Program-made: the position numbers and the translations under genes
NCBI GenBank assembly: GCA_005784505.1
Contig: VCAZ01000133.1
Location: 840,501 to 904,500, forward strand
Source: Bagarius yarrelli
Lineage: Eukaryota; Chordata; Actinopteri; Siluriformes; Sisoridae
Reading direction: 5' to 3'
DNA: 64,000 nt
Notes under the pieces: generated by a model
What the model saw: only the letters and a program-made list of their open reading frames with translations
The model's database searches: none
Told to the model about the DNA's origin: nothing
Part shown: positions 49,786 through 60,570 of the stretch, piece by piece
Layout of the letters: every line of letters begins with the position of its first letter
Position numbering within the stretch: position 1 is the stretch's first letter

Positions 49786-51026
49786 ACTGGATCCAATCCC
49801 TTCTACAATGCTTCAGCCCATTTCTCCAGATTTTCAGCTCTTTATTTTTCCAATCATCAATGGCTCCATATCTTCTGCTTAGGCACCTGCATCCTTCATG
49901 AAAGCGTATAAGATATAAACAACTACAGACCAGTATCACTTCTCTATAACTTCGCACTGTCTATAATCAACTATCTCACTACTTCTCACAGAACAACCTT
50001 CAAGATCTTGGTATTTGTGGAACAGCATGGTAGTGGTTTGCTTACTACTTGGATGGTCGTTCATATCAGGTAACAGAGAAATGACATCTGCTCATCGCAG
50101 ACTCTATACTGGTGTCCCACATTGCTCAGTAATTGTTCTCCTTTTTTTTTCACCACTCAATACCTTCTAACATGATTTCTCCTACCATTGTTATGCTGAT
50201 GACACCCAACTTGTCTTTTTCTTTCCTCTCTAAGACACCACAGCTTCTGCTCGAATCTCAGCATGCCTGGCTTCATCATGGATGGCAGCTCATCAGCTGA
50301 ATTATAACCCTAGCAAAACAGGACTTCCTTTTGACCACTGCTTGCAACCTTGGGGTAATTATAGACATATAATTATTCTTTGCCTCACATGTTGCTAATT
50401 TAACACAATTCAGATTCTACCATTCTTGCCTACTCAGGCACTCAGTTGCGAGTGCAGTCTCTTGTAATTTCTAAACTAGACTACTGCAACTCGCTCCTGG
50501 CAGGCCTACCTCTTAGTGCAATTTATCCTTGGCAGATGATTTAGAATGCAAAAAAAATTTTTGCAGACCACCCCATTGCTATGCTCCCTCCGCTGGCTCC
50601 CAGTAGCTGCACACATCTGTTTGCATCTGCAAACAATGATGCCTGCCTACAAAGCTAAAAATGGAGCAGCACCCTCTTTTCTTAAAGCACACATCACTTC
50701 TCGCACTGTACTGTGCGCCTCTAAATCCATAAGGACCGCTTGACTTGTCCCACCATCCCCTAAGACGTAAGGTAGGTCTGCCTCAGGACATTTTATCTGT
50801 TCTGGCAACTAGATGGTGGAATTAACTTTCCATCAATGTCAGAACAGCAGAGTCACTGACCGTTTTTAAGAGATAATTGAAAATCTACCACTTTCTCAAA
50901 TACATAGCACTTAACTAAAAATTATTTATTTTTTAACAGTTTTTGTGAGTTGTTACACTTTGATTTGTGCACTTTTGTACCTCGGTCTGGGTAAGAGCAT
51001 CTGATAAATGACGTAAATGTAGATGT
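49786..51026 (+). mobile_element. Decayed CR1/L2-clade LINE with reverse transcriptase remnants
   Basis: A frame-broken reverse transcriptase is visible. A Tyr-Ala-Asp-Asp (YADD) active-site segment followed by TQL lies at about 50192-50215, and a SKLDYCNSLLAGLP-like stretch at about 50470-50512. The thumb/C-terminal part runs from about 50560, and the family-specific 3' end 'gagcatctgataaatgacgt' is near 51000. The last 380 bp match the shorter copy at 39457-39893. Many stops and shifts show it is inactive. Confidence 0.65.
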
Positions 51027-52424
51027 GAATTAAAACAATTCATATTGTCACGCATTTTGCAAGCACAAACAATAGTACAAATAAAGGTATACAATCTGTC
51101 ATTCTTAAATTGCCTGGTGATTATGCAGTTAATATCTATCAACTAGTGCATCCAGATTATTACAGAGAAAACACGTGTTTAGCACTAGTGTGTAAATGCA
51201 CCTGTCATGGTGTGCAAGTGACACTAAAACACACGCATACATACGAGTCATGTTATAAAGGTCTTCTGAGTCACTTGTAGCCTGCTGCCAAGATAAATGC
51301 CTTTGTTGTATGTCAGGATCTTGCATTTAGTTGCTGTAGTGATCTCTGGCTCAAATTAAGAAACTTGAATCTGAAGAATGAAAGGGGAAAAAATATAGAG
51401 AAGCAATCCACTGTATTTAGTGTCTCTTCAGACACAACATATTCATAAATCTGCACTAATGTCTGACTAGAATTAGATAATACTAATTCCTTAAATGAAA
51501 TATGTACACATGGCCAGGGTCATCATTAGCCCGTGTATCTCAAAGCCTTTTATGCATCATGTACCTAGTGTATTACAATATTAAGAACTGTGTGTGCCTC
51601 TTTTTATATATAACCATGTTAAGAAGTTGATCTCGTAGCTAAAAATTACATTCATTAACCGTAAACATCCACTCATTAAGATGTTTAAAATGTTTCATCA
51701 AATGTGAGTTAGGACAACTGCATCCGTTTCACGAAAGCCTCGAGCATTTTTCACAGGCGATTTTCGCAGGCAAAACTGAGGCTTGAAAAAAATAAATAAA
51801 TGCAAAAATAAAGTGATGAGTTGGTAAATGTCCAAGGCAAAGCTAAAATGTGCAATATTTTGCTCAGAAACAGATGGCATGGAGTGTGTGAGTTTGTGAG
51901 GCAGAATCTGAAACAGACGTGCCATGGGGTGTGAAAAGGTGGGGGTACGGGAGTTGCGGATTTTTGGGAACGTACTCGTCTGGAACCCTCTGAAACGTGT
52001 AAAGAGGGAGCGAGAAAGTGAGAGGAGAGGAGAGGAGGAGGGGAGTAGAGAGAGAGGAATGAAAGAAGTTGGCAGCACATATGTCTGCAGTTCAGTAACC
52101 ATATGGATGAACAGCTTATTACAGACTATTTTAAATCATTACCCTCTTCACAAGGGACAAAGACAGAGGAAGAGAGAGAGAGAGAGAGAGAGAAAGAGAA
52201 AGTGAGAGAGAGAGAAAGACAGGGCAGAAGAGTTGTTTTGTGTTGTGTCATAGAGTCCTGTTGAGTTGGTGCGTTTTTGTTTTGTGTGTTGCGTGAAGCA
52301 GTAAGGTGTAATGTGGTTCTGATTTGTTAGGATTTGTTGTGTTAGGTTGTGTATTTTTTGTTGTTTGTTAATATCGGGCATGTTGCGCTTTGTATATAGA
52401 AAGGTGTTTGGTGTTCTTAGCTAG
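51027..52424. other. Non-coding DNA right of the LINE, with GA-rich tract
   Basis: No exon was recognised. Purine-rich runs occur at about 52000-52060 and 52160-52220 (GA repeat). The short frames on the minus strand at 51698-52102 arise from the complementary CT-rich DNA. Confidence 0.4.
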
Positions 52425-52503
52425 CTATTCTAGGGAGACCGGCTGATGGCAAAGAGGCAGCGCCAGACCGAATGCATAGAGACACACCAAGACGATTAAT
52501 TTT
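52425..52503 (-). pseudogene. sfxn5: sfxn5 remnant: last membrane segment, frameshifted
   Basis: After the acceptor tactgcag (ending at 52504), the first base completes a codon and the frame reads KLIVLVCLYAFGLALPL, matching the LVCLAAFGLALPL block of SFXN5. After that the frame departs (CHQPVSLE, stop at 52427-52425). Shifting by one base gives A-I-S, the expected next residues, so a one-base insertion near 52451 is likely. Confidence 0.65.
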
Positions 52504-52524
52504 CTGCAGTAAGGGGAGTCTAAG

Positions 52525-52526
<2 letters not shown>

Positions 52527-52557
<31 letters not shown>
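52527..52557. repeat. (CA)n microsatellite
   Basis: Thirty bp of CA repeat directly upstream (transcript sense) of the sfxn5 remnant acceptor. Confidence 0.9.
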
Positions 52558-52559
<2 letters not shown>

Positions 52560-52579
52560 GCACAACAAAACAAAAACTC

Positions 52580-52860
52580 TCAGCATCATGGGCATTCCTG
52601 TAATCATCATTAAAATCCCTCTTTCTCTGACACTTCCTCTGTGTGGTGTGAGATCACTCTGTTCTGACACCTCCCCCAGCCTTCACTCTCGGCCGCAGTG
52701 TGGCGTGGGGGCTTGTGGGATAGCGTGCTCGGCAGGAGTCCTCCATAGCAGTCCTGCTTTAATGAAGGCAACGGCTGCTTAATGACGACTTCATCAACAC
52801 ATACGCATGATGAGCTTTAATTGGCCAACAGACACGACCAGGCACTCTACATGTTCTCAA
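52580..52860. promoter_or_regulatory. Candidate regulatory block
   Basis: GC-rich block (for example 'cggccgcagtgtggcgtggg') followed by TAAT-type cores ('ctgcttaatgacgacttcat'). It lies in the sfxn5 remnant and could be an emx1-domain enhancer kept after decay of the gene. Function is inferred. Confidence 0.3.
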
Positions 52861-53449
52861 AGTATATGTGTGCGTATATCAGGAGGGAGCAAAGTAGAAA
52901 AGGAACAAGGCAACAATGAAATGAAAGAAGTATGCTAAAGATCTTTTTAATCATGCCCATCAACTGCTTAAAATATGTCATCATGGTCATCAGTCACTTT
53001 GATCTGGGTTTTCGAAGAGCAGAGAGAATAGAAATGATGCCCATGAATACCAGCAGTGGCAGACAGTAAGAGATCTGCAGATAGAAATCTGTAAAGATTT
53101 AACCAACACACACCAGTTTCACACACACTCTCAGTACAATAATCCATCAAACACACTTCTTTCAAACCCCACATTAAACTCATCTCATGTTCTTGCTCTA
53201 TTGAAATTCACTGAAGGAGAGATGACTGAAAACACAAACACACACACACACCTGTGTGTGAGTTAACTCATAAAAACTAAAGAGCAGGCAGAGTATTGTA
53301 GTCCAGTGAAACTGTTTCAAAGATCCCAAAGAAAGACACAACAAATGCAACACTACAAAAAAATAATATCAAAAAAGATGTATTAAATACATTTTTCTTT
53401 TATCATGAAACAAATAGAAACCATAAATATATTCAACTTAATTGTTATT

Positions 53450-53663
53450 GTGCAAGGTACAGAGCCAATGAAATGCTTTTCGCATATCCCATCTTAGTAA
53501 GTTGGGGTCAGAGTGCAGGGTCAGCTATGATACAGCACCCCTGGAGCAGATTAGGGGTTTTGCTCAACGACCCAACAGTGGTTGGCTTGCTGGTGGTGGG
53601 GCTTGAACCCAGGTGTTCCTGGTCTTCAGATCAGCAACTTAACCATTTGAGCCACCACAGCAC
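53450..53663 (-). repeat. Second SINE family
   Basis: In reverse orientation it has 'gcttgaacccaggtgttcct' and 'aaccatttgagccaccacag' at the head end, and 'gccaatgaaatgcttttcgc' at the tail end. A plus-strand relative lies at 59881-60125 with the same tail type ('gatatgcgaagaagaaattc'). Confidence 0.65.
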
Positions 53664-53726
53664 TAAAGCATACTTCTAGACAAAGTTATTTAATTTAGGT
53701 TTTTTTATTTAAAAAATTGACACTTG

Positions 53727-53727
<1 letters not shown>

Positions 53728-53803
<76 letters not shown>

Positions 53804-53815
53804 CTATATATATAT

Positions 53816-53860
<45 letters not shown>
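53728..53860. repeat. (TA)n tract, left flank of Tc1-like element
   Basis: About 130 bp of near-perfect TA repeat with few interruptions, ending at the terminal repeat of the transposon. A matching TA tract flanks the right end. Confidence 0.95.
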
Positions 53861-53861
<1 letters not shown>

Positions 53862-55444
53862 CTCAAAAAAATAAAGGAAAAAACACTAAACACTAAAATA
53901 ACACACACTAGATTTGAATAAATGAAATTTCTTATTAAATACTTTGTTCTTTACATAGTTGAATGTGCTGACAACAAAATCACACAAAAATTATCAATGA
54001 AAATCAAATTTATTAACCCATGGAGGTCTGGATTTGGAGTCACACTCAAAATTGAAGTGGAAAAACACACTACAGGCTGATCCAACTTCGATGTTTGTAA
54101 TGTCCTTAAAACAAGTCAAAATGAGTCATACAGGCACGTGTGTGGCCTCCACATGCCTGTATGACCTCCCTACAACGCCTGGGCATGCTCCTGATGAGGT
54201 GGCAGATGGTCTCCTGAGGGATCTCCTCCCAGACCTGGACTAAAGCATCCGCCAGCTCCTGGACAGTCTGTGGTTGCAACGTGGCGTTGGTGGATGGAGC
54301 GAGACATGATGTCCCAGATGTGCTCAATTGGATTCAGGTCTGGGGAACGGGCGGGCCAGTCCATAGCATCAATGCCTTCGTCTTGCAGGAACTGCTGACA
54401 CACTGAGGTCTAGCATTGTCTTGCATTAGGAGGAACCCAGGGGCAACCGCACCGGCATATGGTCTCACAAGGGGTCTGAGGATCTCATCTCGGTACCTAA
54501 TGGCGGTCAGGCTACCTCTGGCGAGCACATGGAGGGCTGTGTGGCCCTCCAAAGAAATGCCACCCCACACCATTACTGACCCACTGCCAAACCGGTCATG
54601 CTGGAGGATGTTGCAGGCAGCAGAACGTTCTCCACGGCGGCGTCTCCAGACTCTGTCACGTCTGTCACATGTGCTCAGTGTGAACCTGCTTTCATCTGTG
54701 AAGAGCACAGGGTGCCAGTGGCGAATTTGCCAATCTTGGTGTTCTCTGGCAAATGCCAAACGTCCTGCACGGTGTTGGGCTGTAAGCACAACCCCCACCT
54801 GTGGACGTCGGGCCCTCATACCACCCTCATGGAGTCTGTTTTCTGACCGTTTGAGCAGACACATGCACATTTGTGGCCTGCTGGAGGTCATTTTGCAGGG
54901 CTCTGGCAGTGCTCCTCCTGTTCCTCCTTGCACAAAGGCGGAGGTAGCGGTCCTGCTGCTGGGTTGTTGCCCTCCTACGGCCTCCTCCACGTCTCCTGAT
55001 GTACTGGCCTGTCTCCTGGTATCGCCTCCATGCTCTGGACACTATGCTGACAGACACAGCAAACCTTCTTGCCACAGCTCGCATTGATGTGCCATCCTGG
55101 ATGAGCTGCACTACCTGAGCCACTTGTGTGGGTTGTAGACTCCGTCTCATGCTACCACTGGAGTGAAAGCACCGCCAGCATTCAAAAGTGACCAAAACAT
55201 CAGCCAGAAAGCACAGGAACTGAGAAGTGGTCTGTGGTCACAACCTGCAGAACCACTCCTTTATTGGGGGTGTCTTGCTAATTGCCTATAATTTCCACCT
55301 GTTGTCTATTCCATTTGCACACCAGCATGTGAAATTGATTGTCAGTCAGTGTTGCTTCCTAAGTGCCCAGCTTGATTTCACAGAAGTGTGATTGACTTGG
55401 AGTTACATTGTGTTGTTTAAGTGTTCCCTTTATTTTTTTGAGCA

Positions 55445-55447
<3 letters not shown>
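53858..55447 (-). mobile_element. Tc1/mariner-like DNA transposon, about 1.6 kb
   Basis: The termini are inverted repeats: 'gctcaaaaaaataaagg' at the left (53861) and 'cctttatttttttgagc' at the right (55427-55443), each beside TA. The element encodes a broken transposase on the minus strand (54106-55150). It sits inside a TA microsatellite, consistent with Tc1 insertion at TA. The transposase is more GC-rich than the surroundings and most of it can still be read, so the copy is fairly young. Confidence 0.88.
54106..55150 (-). pseudogene. Tc1-like transposase, frameshifted
   Basis: The N-terminal helix-turn-helix part starts MRRSLQPTQVAQ (55150) and includes MRAVARRFAVS and an arginine-rich hook. 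The DDE catalytic core follows: FTDESRF (first Asp), MQDNARP (second Asp) and SPDLNPIEHIWD (Glu). The reading changes frame at about 54835-54860, again near 54395, and again near 54260, so no intact protein is made. The cut-and-paste chemistry is known for the family. Confidence 0.85.

Positions 55448-55508
<61 letters not shown>
55446..55508. repeat. (TA)n tract, right flank of Tc1-like element
   Basis: About 60 bp of TA repeat immediately after the right terminal inverted repeat. Confidence 0.95.
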
Positions 55509-55510
<2 letters not shown>

Positions 55511-55622
55511 ATATAGAAAGCATATGTCTTATATTTATATAATCCAAATAGAAATGTATTTGAATCAAGTATCAAGTGTGAACAGAAATGTAAAGTAAGC
55601 CGAATAAATAAGAAGTACTGAC

Positions 55623-55696
55623 CTCTCCAGCACAGCCATTACCCTGAGTGGCAGTACCAGGATATGCAAAGACAGGACCATGCGGGTCATGGCTGT
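55623..55696 (-). pseudogene. sfxn5: sfxn5 remnant: membrane exon with lost prolines
   Basis: A 74-nt exon-like segment with acceptor (ctaaag) and donor (gtcagt) reads TAMTRMVLSLHILVLPLRVM then AVLER, colinear with the SFXN5 block [20 protein letters not shown]. Two to three conserved prolines are replaced and an Arg sits inside the hydrophobic stretch. The open frame remains, but the changes suggest relaxed constraint. Confidence 0.7.
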
Positions 55697-55789
55697 CTTT
55701 AGCACACAAACCTGTCCACTCATCAAGTAATCTCCTAATCTAATAAAACTCAGCAAATAGGAAATGTTAGACCAAGCAACGTAATACAA

Positions 55790-56582
55790 GAATCATAGTC
55801 TATATGTCATATATTTAAATAGGTTTAAAAGCATCAAGGTTTTTGGATTATATTCAAATCGATGTTAATTGCACATAGTTACAAACCAAACAAATGCAGT
55901 TATCATGTAACCAGAAGTAACAGTGCAGTATAAACATATGTACATATGAATATACATATATAGATATACATATACTCTATATATAAATTCACTTCACAGT
56001 TTATCCTTATAAATTATAGTACGGAAGTATTTTAAATGTCAGTAAAGGACATTGGATGCATCACATCTTCTACTGAAAACTCCAATCAAGTATTAAGTGA
56101 GAGTGTTTAGCTGAGAAACTATTTATAAAATTTAAAAAAAATATTTTTTGTGAGGCTCAATTATACAGAAAACCTCATTTTATACATTATTATATTTATA
56201 ATGAAGTTTTAATAATTATTTATTAATATGTTAGAAATAAAATAACCAGTCACCTAAAAAGCTCTTTAAATCTAACTCATTCTGCCTAGACCAAAAAGTT
56301 TCAAATCCACATACTGATACAATTTTCAATATATAATTTGACTTGTGAGTGGACAGTTTCATTAAAAATCATTAAAAATCTCTTATGATCTCTATAAGTA
56401 AATACATTTCATGCCATAACATGCCCTGATCTAAAGGATATCCATGATTCCTTTTTATCCTGCACACAGTTTGTGATGTTGAATTGTCTGTTATTCACCA
56501 AGCCTTTTATAATTGTTAAAGTTTCTACTGACGTATCTGTTGTATTTACAGTTGTACGTATACAAATAGCTGGCAGTGCCCA
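55790..56582. other. AT-rich filler within sfxn5 remnant
   Basis: Nothing recognisable beyond short AT repeats, for example around 55935-55990. Confidence 0.4.
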
Positions 56583-56705
56583 CTCAAACGCCTGTCGGCC
56601 AGCTTTTAAGTGCCTACTGCGTTCCCCTGCTCATCCAGTACTCTGATACCTTCAGACAGCTCACAGTGGCACATCAGCAACACATTACACACACAGGCAC
56701 ACTTG
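56583..56705 (-). pseudogene. sfxn5: sfxn5 remnant exon with in-frame stop
   Basis: After a good acceptor (ttccacatag) the frame reads NVLLMCHCELSEGIRVLDEQ then GNAVGT, colinear with the SFXN5 piece NVVLMRYGELEEGIDVLD. It then meets TAA at 56608-56606 where human has a serine codon. The following K-L-A still matches, after which the end is garbled, and the expected GT donor after GTTTGAG (56589-56583) is absent. This is the clearest evidence of decay. Confidence 0.7.
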
Positions 56706-57234
56706 CTATGTGGAAAAGAAAGACAAAAAAGGTGGTTTGAACAGATGCTGTAAAAAATAAAATGTTCTCTGGACATCTTGTGGATGTTAGGATGATGTTA
56801 TTTGGGAGAACTTGCATATGCTTCTATTTATAAAGCTGAACAGAGCAAATAAAGTGATTCAAAATATGACTAAGAATTCTTTGTCAGCAACATTTCTGGA
56901 CTAAACAAGACCATTAAACACACTGTTATAATTAAAGTTAAAAGATTCAATAAACAAAGTAATAAGATTAAAACATTAAAATAAAACTTTAAAGTAGCTC
57001 CACACATTACACAAATAACAATAAAACAGAACAGTGATTTATTCAGTTTATTCAGTTTGTGTGCCCGTGTGAGTGTGTGTTTAAGAAAGCCTGAAGCATT
57101 TTTAATTTGCAGGCTTTGTGTGTTGTCAGTTATCAGTGTTTGGCGCTGCAGTGTTATGGGGCTGAGTTAATTGGCTGAGTAAATAGCTATTCACCTCTGA
57201 GGGGTTTAAACCAGATCAATCAACCATACACATG

Positions 57235-57310
57235 GGTGCACACACACACACACATACACACACACAAACACACACGCAGGCACAGACACGTGACCACGCA
57301 CACACACAGA
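57235..57310. repeat. (CA)n-rich microsatellite, interrupted
   Basis: Interrupted CA repeats over about 75 bp. Confidence 0.85.
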
Positions 57311-57699
57311 TGTATTCATTAAGGTGCAAACATACAAGCTTAAAAACATCAAAACACTTCAAACAGAACATAAAGAGTAAATGAGGTCTACAGTACGTTC
57401 TATGTGTGTCAGAAAGATTAAAAATTATACACAATGTATTTGATGGAAGAAGCATACAAACACATAAAACATGTCTTCATACATTAACAAAATTTCGGAC
57501 CTAAGCTAGACATTTACAATAAGGTTAAAGCAGGGAGGAAACCACGAAAATTAAGGCAGTATTTCAAACCAATCATCCTTATTGTGTGCAATTAACTCAA
57601 TTTAACCATCTTTTATAAATAAACACAAGGGAGAGAACAACAGCAACAACAACAACAATGACATGGCGACCTGGACACGCATATCCCTGTGCTGACACA

Positions 57700-57965
57700 G
57701 AGAGCATTTTAGGACTAATTAACCAATTAGGGAGCAGCAACCAAGAGCTAACGAGGCTCTGTTACCCAAGCCAAAAGGTAAAGGGGACCAGGCTGATTTA
57801 ATTAAAGAGGAGGGGTGAGGGGCCAAAAACAATTTAATTACAGCCAAGTATCCCCATGGCATCCTGGGACTGTCTCTTAGAGCCCCTCTGGCCTTGTTAG
57901 AGCCGCAGAACGCTAATGGAACAGGGAGATAGCGTTCCAGCAATTCCCCTCTGACACTAGTCAAA
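57700..57965. promoter_or_regulatory. Candidate conserved enhancer with repeated TTAATTA-type sites
   Basis: The block contains 'ggactaattaaccaattagg', 'ctgatttaattaaagaggag' and 'aacaatttaattacagccaa', that is at least four paired homeodomain cores within 130 bp, in GC-balanced DNA without SINE or LINE similarity. The minus-strand open frame has no known domain. It lies 11.6 kb downstream of emx1. An emx1-domain enhancer is plausible by inference. Confidence 0.4.
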
Positions 57966-58283
57966 ATAGAACACACCAATAAACAAACATAAACAACTGC
58001 TTAATGTATTGGTGGTTAAAGGATAGCACAGGAAAGTGTCATTACAATTGCAAACACAAGGCAATGAGCGTTCAGACAGAAGATGACATGACATAAACAC
58101 TCACATAATCTTAATGAATTAATATTTAGCTTTACTTATTCAATCATTTAATTAGGTCTCGTTTCTAATCATTAGATATTCATATGGCCTTTAAGACAGA
58201 GGGGTGGGTGCCTTAGGCAAGGAATACTAATACTAAAACAGGATGTCAACACAACATAACATTTATTAATCTTTTTCCTTTTC

Positions 58284-58330
58284 CCTCTCTCTCTCTCTCT
58301 CTCTCTCTATCTCTTATCCACACACACACA
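58284..58330. repeat. (CT)n then (CA)n short microsatellites
   Basis: A CT run of about 25 bp followed by a short CA run. Confidence 0.85.
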
Positions 58331-59149
58331 TAACAGGTAAGGATAAATCTTTGAACCAGAAGTCATGTGGCTAAGACAGTCAGCTTTTTAAATCAGAACA
58401 TTCATTCCCACCTATACAGAACACACAAATACTATGTTTACATTATGCAACACTACTCAAAATAGGTAGAAAGTAAGCTTTAACACAATCTAATTTTTTT
58501 TTTTAAATAAAAAGATATATTTATGGGCATTTTCATTTTTTATTTAGATAAGAGTACAGAGGTAAAATGATAGAGAGAGGGATCTGGAAAAGTTCTAAGC
58601 CAAAACTGAACCGGGGTCATCAAAACCACAACAGTTCCGTGTATATCTCGGCATACAACCCTTTACACCGCAGTACCGACACACAAGCTCATTTATTAAC
58701 ATAACCATTATATAATACTCAGGCAAACCCCTCAGCTTTAGTAAAAAATTAATTCTAATCAACATACCAATTACTGCAGCAATCTCTTCATTACACTTGC
58801 CTTTGTCTCTGCGTAGTCAGCTTTAAAAGAATCTGCATTAATTAATACAGTTTAACGAGTTTATCGCAGGCCATACTCATCAGCCATTTGGTAACGTATT
58901 ATTATCATCACTGTTTAGGTCATTGCTGAAATAATGATCAGAGTGTCAATAACAGTGAAATCAGTGCATTGGATCATATCAGGACACACTAAAAGAACTA
59001 TTAAACAAACGCCCTTGTTTGAATGACTTCTCATTACAAAATCATTACGCTGGGTTATCAAAATAATCGCCTATTACATAGTAATGTCTTTAAGTTGTAC
59101 TCTTTGGATGAAAAGAGTTAATGAATACATTTGTTTTCCTGTGCTCAAA

Positions 59150-59520
59150 GATAACAGGTCCCCTAAGGACCCATGAGGCTTGGTGACAGGTCATGACAGG
59201 CTGTGTGAAGTTGCTTCTTGCCTGTCTTTGGGAGTCTCTGGTCATTTCCAGCAGCTCCTGTTACACGCCTGTCTAACTGCAATCCAACAGCCCTCTTCTT
59301 CTCCCCTCCATATACTCGTTCCCAGCAGGGGAGCTCATCCGGCCTTGGGTTTTAATTAGTGACCCCTCCCTTCTTTTCCCATAGGCATGGAGCCATTTGT
59401 AGTTGCTGTCACCGTGGTTATGGTTGTCATACCCCAGGGCATCGAACCGCCACCCAGCAGGGCAGCTAATTGGCTCTAGAGGACACAGGGGGGTGTGGCC
59501 ATATGGACACATGTGCTGAG
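59150..59520. promoter_or_regulatory. Candidate conserved regulatory block
   Basis: The most GC-balanced stretch of the right-hand desert. It contains 'gttttaattagtgacccctc', 'gtagttgctgtcaccgtggt' and 'cagggcagctaattggctct'. No splice-flanked frame matches a known protein; the minus-strand open frame of 79 codons has no recognised domain. Regulatory role is inferred. Confidence 0.35.
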
Positions 59521-59880
59521 ACCTGACTGCTTAACTGGTGCACAGAGGCAGTGACTGACAATTTATACTTGACATCTAGGGGCAAACACATTCTTAGCAC
59601 TTTGTGTGAAAACAAGGGGTATGTCTGTGTTGCGTGAACATGCTAGATTGTACTCACTACAATGGAAACTGCACTTCTAACTGCAACCTGGTATCCTAAA
59701 AAGAATTTTGACATCTCTGCTAGATACGAATAAAAATCAGTGATAACAGTAAGAACAGGTAATCAATGCTAATACAATTTTTAAGACCACTATGTGCTTT
59801 TTAAGTCTGGAAGATCTCTACTAAGTCTGGACGTTCTCTACTGCATCTTAGTTGCATCTCTGCATCTCTACATTTAAATG

Positions 59881-60125
59881 TTAAGGTGCTGATTTGTTGA
59901 TCCAAAGACCAGGGAGACATGGTTTTAAACTTCACCACCAGCTTGAGCTGCTAATCTGAAGACCTGGGTTCAAGCCCCACTACTGCCAGCCAGCCACAGT
60001 TGGGTCCTTGAGACCCTTAACCCTTTCTGCTCCAGGGGTGCTGCACCATATCTGACGTTGCGCTTTGACCACAACTTACTAAGATGGGATATGCGAAGAA
60101 GAAATTCCACTGTGCTGTAAAAAGT
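59881..60125 (+). repeat. Second SINE family, plus strand
   Basis: It has 'gcttgagctgctaatctgaa', then 'gacctgggttcaagccccac' and the tail 'gatatgcgaagaagaaattc' followed by an oligo(A) run. It is related to the copy at 53450-53663. Confidence 0.65.
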
Positions 60126-60540
60126 GTGTGACCAAAAAAAAACATTTACAGTTTACATTTACATCTTGGAGAAAACTGTGAGGCTTATACTGCACCTCAA
60201 TTCAATTGCAGTAGTAGCATCAAGGCTTTGGTTAAGCCACTGAGAAATCCGGACAAAAAATAGACAACAGTAAATCATCAATAAAATAACTAGCATTTTA
60301 AACTCCAAACACCTTACTTATGTCAGGTAAATAGTGGCACCAGTCATTAAATAGAACTCAGAGTCTGAGGGAAGTAAGAGACCCACAATATATCAGAGTA
60401 TATAGCAGTTAGGAGAAAAAAGTTTAAAAAAAACATTCCAGCTTAACAAATGTTACAATGATAAAATATAGCTTGTCAAAGACAGGGACAAAAATAAAAG
60501 TACTATAATTCATTGAATGGCACCCTTCATGCTAGCTAAT

Positions 60541-60570
60541 AAAATATACACTGTTTACAGTGTATATTTT
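60541..60570. repeat. 30-bp palindrome abutting a transposon end
   Basis: Arms aaaatatacactgt and acagtgtatatttt, separated by two T, form a perfect palindrome directly at the left edge of the Tc1-like element. Confidence 0.8.

Noticed and set aside
52968..53100. Minus-strand segment after ctgcag reading ISYCLPLLVFMGIISILSAL and ending RKPRSK then stop
   Set aside because: It looks like a terminal membrane exon, but it matches no protein I recognise and its phase does not join the sfxn5 pieces on either side; left unassigned.
59273..59512. Minus-strand 79-codon open frame as a sfxn5 or novel exon
   Set aside because: No similarity to sideroflexin and no fitting splice phase; treated as a regulatory candidate block instead.
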